This document shows, piece by piece, positions 15,389 through 20,331 of a stretch of 20,331 bases of DNA. The position numbers and the translations under genes were made by a program. The stretch comes from Planctomycetes bacterium UBA2386. GTDB taxonomy: Bacteria > Planctomycetota > UBA1135 > UBA2386. Below the pieces are notes generated by a model that saw only the letters and a program-made list of their open reading frames with translations, had not been told where the DNA came from and made no database searches. The DNA lies in assembly GCA_002343845.1 (NCBI GenBank), contig DDSQ01000043.1, forward strand, positions 175-20,505. Direction: 5' to 3'. Each line of letters begins with the position of its first letter. The first letter of the stretch is position 1.

Positions 15389-16541
15389 GGGCTGCCTCCA
15401 GGCCTTGCGGCGCGTGCAGGGCCTCCAGGATGCGTGCGACCTTGTGCGACCAGTCCAGGGCAGCGATGCGCGCCGGATCGATGCCGGCGGCGCCTGCGGC
15501 GCTCGCAGCGATCACGCGCCGTGCAGCGGCCACGAAGTCGGCGAGGTCGTCGGCGTCGAACAGACCGAGCGGTGCGTGACCCTCCAGCGTCTCGAGCACG
15601 CAGGGAACACGGCTCGCGAGCAGTGGGCGGCCGGCGGCGAGCGCCTCGACGATCTTCAGCGGCGAGAACCAGCCGGGAGCAGCGGCGGGATACGGGGCGA
15701 CGACCACGTCGGCTGCCCGCACGATGCCTGGCATGCGTTCGTGCGGGACCGCGCCTTCGTGCACGATGTCACCGGGAAAGGCCCGCTGCGCCTTGGCCAC
15801 CTCATCACGTTCGGGACCGTCGCCGACGATCCACAGACCGACCGACCGCTCGGCGCGCAATGCCGCGAAGCCGCGCAGCAGGAACGGGATGCCGTGCCAC
15901 GGCTTCAGCGAGCCGGCGAACAGCAGCGTCGGTCGGCCGCGCAGCGCAGGTGGCTTCTCGGCGGGCGCTGCCGCGCGCCATGCCGCCAGCTCGGCGCCGT
16001 TGCCGAGCACTTCGATGCGCGAACGGTCGATGCCGTCGACAGCGAGCTCGGCCGCGAGCGACGACGACACGGCGAAGATGCGCGTCGCACCGCGCAACAC
16101 GTCGAGACACACGCCATGAGCGGCGCTCGGCAGCGCGAGATCCCGGAACATCGCCGCTTCCCGCCACAGCGGCGAGTTGACCTCGACCAGCAACGGGATG
16201 CCCGACGTTCGTGCGTGGGCGAGGCCGGCGAGGCCGAACAGCGACAAGCGTTCGTAGACCGCGCCGTGAGGGCCGGCGGCCGCGAGCGCTCGCTGCATCG
16301 CCTCGGCATGGCCGAGCTGGAGCACTTCACCGAGAACGCCGCGGGCGCGCGGCGTCGGCACGACGCGGGCGCGATGCGGGCGGAAACCACGCACGTCGCC
16401 GTCGCGCGCCATGAACACGTCGAGCTCGACGCCAGCGCGCGCGAACGCGGCCGCGAGGCTGCGGAAGTGCACCGAGGCACCCTTGTCGCCGTCGGGCGCG
16501 ATCCCGGGATCGGCGCAGACGTAGGCGATCGGCAGGGTCAT
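15381..16541 (-). CDS. GT4-family glycosyltransferase
   Basis: A 386-residue cytoplasmic or membrane-associated GT-B transferase. The N-terminal acceptor domain opens with YVCADPGI and a GASVHFRSLAAAFARAG helix typical of GT4 enzymes. The donor domain shows LLFAGSLKPWHG, LWIVGDGPERD and SPLKIVEALAAGRPLLAS, the nucleotide-sugar binding loop. No membrane helices are seen. The ATG overlaps the upstream transferase stop by four bases and has GAGG seven bases ahead. The donor sugar and linkage cannot be read from the sequence. It is the third transferase of the operon and directly precedes the exporter. Confidence 0.9.
   Translation of the reverse strand: MTLPIAYVCADPGIAPDGDKGASVHFRSLAAAFARAGVELDVFMARDGDVRGFRPHRARVVPTPRARGVLGEVLQLGHAEAMQRALAAAGPHGAVYERLSLFGLAGLAHARTSGIPLLVEVNSPLWREAAMFRDLALPSAAHGVCLDVLRGATRIFAVSSSLAAELAVDGIDRSRIEVLGNGAELAAWRAAAPAEKPPALRGRPTLLFAGSLKPWHGIPFLLRGFAALRAERSVGLWIVGDGPERDEVAKAQRAFPGDIVHEGAVPHERMPGIVRAADVVVAPYPAAAPGWFSPLKIVEALAAGRPLLASRVPCVLETLEGHAPLGLFDADDLADFVAAARRVIAASAAGAAGIDPARIAALDWSHKVARILEALHAPQGLEAARG
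15395..15399 (-). promoter_or_regulatory. Ribosome binding site deciding the GTG start at 15388
   Basis: GGAGG on the minus strand lies six bases before the GTG of the ABC exporter and supports that start, inside the end of the preceding glycosyltransferase. Confidence 0.65.
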
Positions 16542-17770
16542 CGTGGGGCCTCGGCGACCGGCGCGGTCGCGTGGCGCATCCAGCCGGCCAGCGTGGCGAC
16601 GTTGTTATCGAGGTCGAAGAGACGCTCGGCGCGCAAGCGGCCGGCAGCGGCGAGCCGAGCGCGTTCGCCGGGCGAGCGCAGCAGCGACGCGATGGCGCGG
16701 GCCAGAGGCGCTGCCTCGCCGGGAGGAACCAGCACGCCGCAGGCGCCGTCGTCGACGATCTCGGCGACGCCGACGATCGGGGTGCTGACGACCGGAAGTC
16801 CGGCGGCGAGCGCTTCGAGCAGCACCGTCGGCAGCGCGTCGCGATTGCCGTCGTCGTCGACGACGCACGGCAGCACCATCATCGTGGCGGAGTGCACGTG
16901 GGCGCGTACCTCGTCGTGCGTGCGCATCCCGGCGAACTCGACGTTGTCCAGGCCGGCCCGCCGCGCCTGCGCCATCAGGGTCGCGCGCTCTTCGCCGTCA
17001 CCGACCAGCACGATGCGGGGCTGCAGGCCCTCGCGATCGAGCATCGCCGCGGCCTCGAGCAGCACGTGGAAGCCCTTCTTCGCGACCAGCCTGCCGACCG
17101 CCAGCAGCGTCGGCGTCGCGCTCGGCACACGCTGGGTCGGCGAAAAGGCGCGCGTGTCGACGCCGTTGTACAGCACGCGCACGTCGAGTGGGCAATCGCC
17201 GGCGAGCTGTCCGCGGATCCAGCGTGCGTTCGCTTCGCAGACGGTGACGACGAACGCACTGCGCAGCAGCAGGCTCTGGAAGCGTTCGGGCACGATGCCG
17301 GCGCGATAGATGTCCTTGGCGTGGCAAGTGACGCTGAACGGCAGGCCGGTGAACGCAGCGGCAGTGCGGGCCGCGTAGGCGGCGACCGTCGCGAAGTGCG
17401 CGTGCAGGTGCTGCACGCCGTGCGCCTCCGCGAGCATCGCCAGATCGAGCCCGGCGCCCAGGATCTGCCACAGGTCGGGCCGCCCCGCCGCGAGCAGGTC
17501 GTCGAACTCGCGCCACGCCTCCGGTGCGAATCGGCGCAGCCGCGGCTGCTGCGCCTGCAACAGCTGGAGCCAGCCGTCCGGCTTGCGCGCGGGCAGGTAG
17601 ACGACGGGTCGCTGCAACTCCGCCAGTCCGCGGTGGAAGACGCCGTCGTCGGGCCGGTTCAGCGAGAACACGGTGACGTCGGCGCCGAGCCGCTGCTGGG
17701 CCAGGATCTCGTTCAGGACGAACGTCTCCGACGCGCGCGGGAACTTCTTCAGCACGTAGCCGAGGTGCAT
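16538..17770 (-). CDS. GT4-family glycosyltransferase, colanic-acid WcaL-like
   Basis: A 410-residue GT-B transferase. The start MHLGYVLKKFPRASETFVLNEI is the signature opening of WcaL/AmsK-like exopolysaccharide transferases. HLHAHFA and SVTCHAKDIYR lie in the acceptor domain; LLAVGRLVAKKGFHVLLEA, IVLVGDGEER and a D-x7-E motif (Asp311 to Glu319, DALPTVLLE) lie in the donor domain. The first acidic residue of that motif is Asp rather than the usual Glu. GAGG lies seven bases before the ATG, overlapping the end of the preceding gene. This is the most exopolysaccharide-like gene of the operon and the main reason to expect a surface glycan. Confidence 0.92.
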   Translation of the reverse strand: MHLGYVLKKFPRASETFVLNEILAQQRLGADVTVFSLNRPDDGVFHRGLAELQRPVVYLPARKPDGWLQLLQAQQPRLRRFAPEAWREFDDLLAAGRPDLWQILGAGLDLAMLAEAHGVQHLHAHFATVAAYAARTAAAFTGLPFSVTCHAKDIYRAGIVPERFQSLLLRSAFVVTVCEANARWIRGQLAGDCPLDVRVLYNGVDTRAFSPTQRVPSATPTLLAVGRLVAKKGFHVLLEAAAMLDREGLQPRIVLVGDGEERATLMAQARRAGLDNVEFAGMRTHDEVRAHVHSATMMVLPCVVDDDGNRDALPTVLLEALAAGLPVVSTPIVGVAEIVDDGACGVLVPPGEAAPLARAIASLLRSPGERARLAAAGRLRAERLFDLDNNVATLAGWMRHATAPVAEAPR

Positions 17771-17779
17771 CGCCGGTCC

Positions 17780-19027
17780 TCAGCCGAGGCGGGCCAGGTG
17801 GTTGTTCGACGATGCGCGCGACCGCTTTCCGCGCAGCAGCAGCCTGGCGGCCTGGTCGGCACCGTCGCAGCGCAGCGGGCGCGGCGGTTCGGTCGTCCCG
17901 GCGTGCAGCGCCGCGACGATCGCGTCGGCAGTCGCGCGCGGGTCGCGCAGGTCGTCGTCGGCCAGCTCGTGCAGCAGGCCGCGCGCGGCGAGGCGCTGGC
18001 AACGTTCGGCCTGCTCTTCGCGCGGGCGGCGTCGGGGCAGGGCCAGCAGCGGCACGCCGCGCGCGAGGCTTTCGTAGACGGTGTTGTACCCGCCCATGCC
18101 GACGACGAGGTCGGCGGCGGCGAGCAGTTCCTGCATCGCATCGGTGCTGCGCACCAGCAGCAGGCGAGGGTCGTCCTGCACGGCGCGGCGCAGGTCCTGG
18201 AACGGGACCTCGGCGAGCAGCGGGCCGGCGACGATCGTCGCACGCAGCCTTTCTGCGCGCAGCGGGCCGCGCAGAGCGGCGATCGTCGCTCGCAGCAGGG
18301 CGTAGCCGTCTTCGCCGCCGCCGGTGGTCACCAGCACGTGGGCAGGCGCGCCGGGCACGGGTGGAGTGCGACGCCCGCGCGCCTCGGGCGGCACCACGGG
18401 GCCGGTGAACGACGTCTTCGCCGCGACATCGTCGGGGAAGCCGTACTCGCGCACCGGGTCGAACACCGCGCGGTCGCCGTAGACGAGCACGTGGTCGTAG
18501 AGCTCGCGAACGACCGCGAACGTGCCCAACCGCTGCAGCTCGTTGCGGGTGCGAAGCGGCGTGTCGAGCACGTCGCGCAGGCCGAGCACGACCACGGTCT
18601 GCAGTTGCTCGTGGCGCAGGCGCCGCAGCACGGGCAGCAGTTCGCCGCCGGGCCCGGCCGCCGTGTGGTCGACGAGCAGCAGATCGGGGCGGAACGAGCG
18701 GACGGTCGCCGTGACGATGTCGCTGCGCAGCGACGCGATCTCGGCGAACGGCATCGGCAGCCGGCGTGCGCAGTAGTCGCCGTGCTCGTCCTTGCCGATC
18801 GACGGCAGCTTCACCAGGTCGCACCGCTCGGGCAGCGGGAACAGGTCGGGCACCGGCGAACCCGTGACGCACAGGGCGCGCACGTTCGGACCACGCGCGA
18901 CCATAGCTGTCGCCAGGGTGACGCTGCGCCGCAAGTGACCGAGCCCGACCGAGTCGTGGCTGTAGGTCAGCACCCGGAACGGCTGCCGGGTCAGGTGGTC
19001 GTCGGCGCGGTCGGCGTCGTGTTGCAT
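17780..19027 (-). CDS. MurG/GT28-like glycosyltransferase of the COG4671 type
   Basis: A 415-residue protein and the first gene of the operon. SHDSVGLGHLRR (23-34) is the glycine-rich acceptor-domain loop of the predicted transferases in COG4671, with FPLPERCDLVKLPSI and RPDLLLVDH also typical. The C-terminal GT28-like donor domain has LVTTGGGEDGY and GMGGYNTVYE (310-319), the nucleotide-sugar pocket. No experimental function is known to me for close relatives; a UDP-sugar transferase is inferred from the fold. No Shine-Dalgarno precedes the ATG, and about 16 residues come before the first conserved strand, so the true start could be slightly downstream. Confidence 0.87.
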   Translation of the reverse strand: MQHDADRADDHLTRQPFRVLTYSHDSVGLGHLRRSVTLATAMVARGPNVRALCVTGSPVPDLFPLPERCDLVKLPSIGKDEHGDYCARRLPMPFAEIASLRSDIVTATVRSFRPDLLLVDHTAAGPGGELLPVLRRLRHEQLQTVVVLGLRDVLDTPLRTRNELQRLGTFAVVRELYDHVLVYGDRAVFDPVREYGFPDDVAAKTSFTGPVVPPEARGRRTPPVPGAPAHVLVTTGGGEDGYALLRATIAALRGPLRAERLRATIVAGPLLAEVPFQDLRRAVQDDPRLLLVRSTDAMQELLAAADLVVGMGGYNTVYESLARGVPLLALPRRRPREEQAERCQRLAARGLLHELADDDLRDPRATADAIVAALHAGTTEPPRPLRCDGADQAARLLLRGKRSRASSNNHLARLG

Positions 19028-19265
19028 GACGACGGGCCGCAGGTCAACACGCGTGCCGCCGCCTTCGCCGGGCCTTCATGCCCGCAGAACGGACACGAGG
19101 GCAGCGAGCGTGTGCACGAAGCGGACGTTCGTGGTCTGGGCTAGGTCGAGGCGCGCGTCTGGCGGCGGCGCACGCGGGCGAAGCCTGGCGCCTCGGAAAA
19201 ACCGGCGAAAAGAACCTGCGGCCATGCCCGGCTTGCCCCTGTGTGGGGGCCTGCCGGAACAAACC
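19028..19265. promoter_or_regulatory. Divergent promoter region between the glycan operon and tyrosinase, with a 10-bp inverted repeat
   Basis: The only non-coding space upstream of the nine-gene operon, so its promoter should lie here. GGCCGCAGGT (19035-19044) and ACCTGCGGCC (19214-19223) are perfect inverted copies, one eight bases from the operon ATG and one just before an alternative tyrosinase ATG (19224). An A-rich stretch (GGAAAAACC, GAAAAGAACC) spans 19195-19217. No confident -35/-10 pair is visible. The open frame across the region looks like a shadow. Confidence 0.5.
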
Positions 19266-20198
19266 ATGGCTACTTCGAGATCCCGAACCCGAACGCTCTC
19301 CCCCGTCCCCGAATGGACCGCGACCAAGGCCGAACTGAGGCGGCTCCATGCCAGCCCGCGTCCGCGAGCCGTACCGATCCTGCGCTCGCCGCTGCGCATC
19401 CCGCCTCGGGATCTGCGCCTGTTGCCGACCAAGTTCGGCCCGAAAGAACTGCTGCTGCCCGAGCACTGGTGGCGTTGGTTTTTCTGCCGGCCTCGCTACC
19501 GCGTGCGCAAGAACCAGAAGAACCTGACGACGATGGAGTGGCAGCGCTTCCTGCACGCTGTCGCCGCGCTGCGCGAGACTGGCATGCCGAGCCCGACGTA
19601 CGACGAGATGGTGCAGATCCACGTCGATGCGATGGGCACGCATGCGGGCCATGCGTGGGGCGCGCACACGATGTCAGGTCACGCCGGACGCAACTTCCTT
19701 GCCTGGCATCGCGAGTACCTCGCGCGGTTGGAGGCGAGGCTGATCGCCATCAACCCGCTGGTGACCATTCCCTACTGGGACTGGGTCACCGATCGCGCCG
19801 CGATTCCGGCGGCGCTCACCGACGCCGCGGACATTGCCGACTGGGGCATCACGCGCAACGCGACCTTCAACGGCAACAGCCTCGCGAGTGCAGCGCAGCT
19901 CAACACGCTGCTGGCCGGTGTCGACTTCACCGCCTTCCAGTCCACGGTTGAGGCGGCGCCGTTCCACAACCGGCTGCACGTGCTGGTCGGCGGAACCATG
20001 GCGACCAGCCGGTCGCCGGCCGATCCGTTGTTCTGGCTGCATCACGCGTTCATCGACAAGCTGTGGGCCGATTGGCAGGCTCTGCATCCTGGCGTGAATC
20101 CGCCCAATGTGACGGAGGTGCTGCAGCCCGCGCCGACCCTGACGCGAACCGTGGGGCAGGTGCTGAACACGCGCGCGCTGGGCTATGTCTATGGCTGA
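19266..20198 (+). CDS. Tyrosinase-family copper enzyme without lid domain
   Basis: A 310-residue type 3 copper protein; relatives oxidise phenols and o-diphenols to quinones. The copper A region has histidines at 119, 126, 129, 139 and 148; the last two are nine apart, as in tyrosinases, in GHAGRNFLAWHREYLARLE, followed by IPYWDW. Copper B is HNRLH (His234, His238) and DPLFWLHHAFIDKLWADWQ (His259, His260). The protein ends at LGYVYG, matching the tyrosine motif that closes the catalytic core, so the C-terminal shielding domain is absent. About 100 N-terminal residues are basic and unassigned; no signal peptide is evident. The start is uncertain: an ATG at 19224 would add 14 residues. It is divergent from the glycan operon; a functional link, such as quinone crosslinking, is speculative. 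Confidence 0.88.
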   Translation: MATSRSRTRTLSPVPEWTATKAELRRLHASPRPRAVPILRSPLRIPPRDLRLLPTKFGPKELLLPEHWWRWFFCRPRYRVRKNQKNLTTMEWQRFLHAVAALRETGMPSPTYDEMVQIHVDAMGTHAGHAWGAHTMSGHAGRNFLAWHREYLARLEARLIAINPLVTIPYWDWVTDRAAIPAALTDAADIADWGITRNATFNGNSLASAAQLNTLLAGVDFTAFQSTVEAAPFHNRLHVLVGGTMATSRSPADPLFWLHHAFIDKLWADWQALHPGVNPPNVTEVLQPAPTLTRTVGQVLNTRALGYVYG

Positions 20199-20220
20199 GC
20201 AGCGGGCGGCGGCGACTCGA

Positions 20221-20331
20221 AACCGCAGCGGTGCGCCGAAGGCGCGCGGCCAGGTCCTGAAGCGAGCAGAGCCGTAAGGCCCTGGTCGTCGTCAGAACCG
20301 CAGCGGTGCGCCGAAGGCGCGCGGCCAGGTC
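20221..20331. repeat. Two copies of a 36-base repeat at 75-base period, cut by window end
   Basis: Positions 20221-20256 and 20296-20331 are identical over 36 bases, separated by 39 bases. Each copy contains CCGC-A-GCGG (20223-20231) and GCGCC-GAA-GGCGC (20233-20245; second copy 20308-20320). The intervening part holds GCC-GTAA-GGC (20271-20280), a potential GNRA-loop hairpin. The spacing is CRISPR-like, but the hairpin-rich unit and the echo of GGCC-AGGTC as GGCCCTGGTC in the spacer favour an intergenic palindromic or tandem repeat after the tyrosinase stop. The window edge hides the copy number. Confidence 0.8.

Larger units (their letters stand above)
5516..19027 (-). other. Nine-gene glycan assembly and export operon
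   Basis: Nine same-strand genes run from 19027 to 5516. Junctions in order are: 9-base gap, 4-base overlap (ATGA), 8-base overlap, then three 4-base overlaps (each GTGA), then gaps of 5 and 16 bases. No gap is large enough for an internal promoter outside coding sequence, so one transcript from the 19028-19265 region is expected. Order: glycosyltransferase, GT4, GT4, ABC exporter, kinase, kinase, AlgE-family barrel, beta-helix lipoprotein, carboxypeptidase-regulatory-like secreted protein. The order passes from cytoplasm to inner membrane to outer membrane and surface. Operon structure is seen in the sequence; a shared glycan product is inferred. Confidence 0.85.

Noticed and set aside
19026..19265. 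Longer tyrosinase start at the ATG at 19026
   Set aside because: The added 80 residues are Arg-, Ser- and Pro-rich without family features and would overlap the operon's first codon, leaving no room for either promoter.
20221..20331. CRISPR array
   Set aside because: Only two repeats and one spacer are visible, no cas genes are in the window, and both repeat and spacer are rich in palindromes with a shared sub-motif, so it is reported as a repeat only.

Overview
The window is very GC-rich and densely coding. It most likely comes from a Planctomycetota chromosome. The best clue is the secreted kelch protein at 1452-2981, whose C-terminal cysteine-containing module (opening with a Y-G-T-G-C motif) resembles a domain I associate with secreted planctomycete proteins. 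The mix of Shine-Dalgarno and non-Shine-Dalgarno starts and the number of large secreted repeat proteins fit this, but the phylum is an inference, not proven here.

Left part, 1-5504. On the minus strand, cysC overlaps cysD by four bases (sulfate activation to APS and PAPS); cysD runs off the left edge. A 414-base gap holding two perfect palindromes separates them from a plus-strand kelch protein with a signal peptide. A stem-loop follows that gene, then a large fusion enzyme joining a salicylyl-CoA 5-hydroxylase-type FAD monooxygenase to an old-yellow-enzyme domain.

Central part, 5516-19027. Nine minus-strand genes form one tightly packed operon in which every junction is an overlap of 4-8 bases or a gap of at most 16. 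In transcription order they are: a COG4671-type glycosyltransferase, two GT4 glycosyltransferases, an MsbA-type ABC exporter, two APH/maltokinase-fold phosphotransferases, an outer-membrane barrel of the alginate-export (AlgE) family with an extra N-terminal domain, a right-handed beta-helix lipoprotein, and a secreted protein with five carboxypeptidase-regulatory-like repeats. The simplest reading is a cell-envelope or extracellular glycan system: three transferases build it, the kinases may phosphorylate it or a precursor, the ABC protein moves it across the inner membrane, the barrel across the outer membrane, and the last two proteins act or stay at the surface. There is no recognisable polymerase, Wzx/Wzy pair or alginate synthase, so it is not a classical pathway. 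This is the best candidate for an undescribed system.

Right part, 19028-20331. A divergent intergenic region carries a perfect 10-bp inverted repeat with one arm near each start. A tyrosinase with both copper-site motifs follows; it has an N-terminal extension and no C-terminal lid domain. The window ends in two copies of a 36-base repeat at a 75-base period, cut by the right edge.
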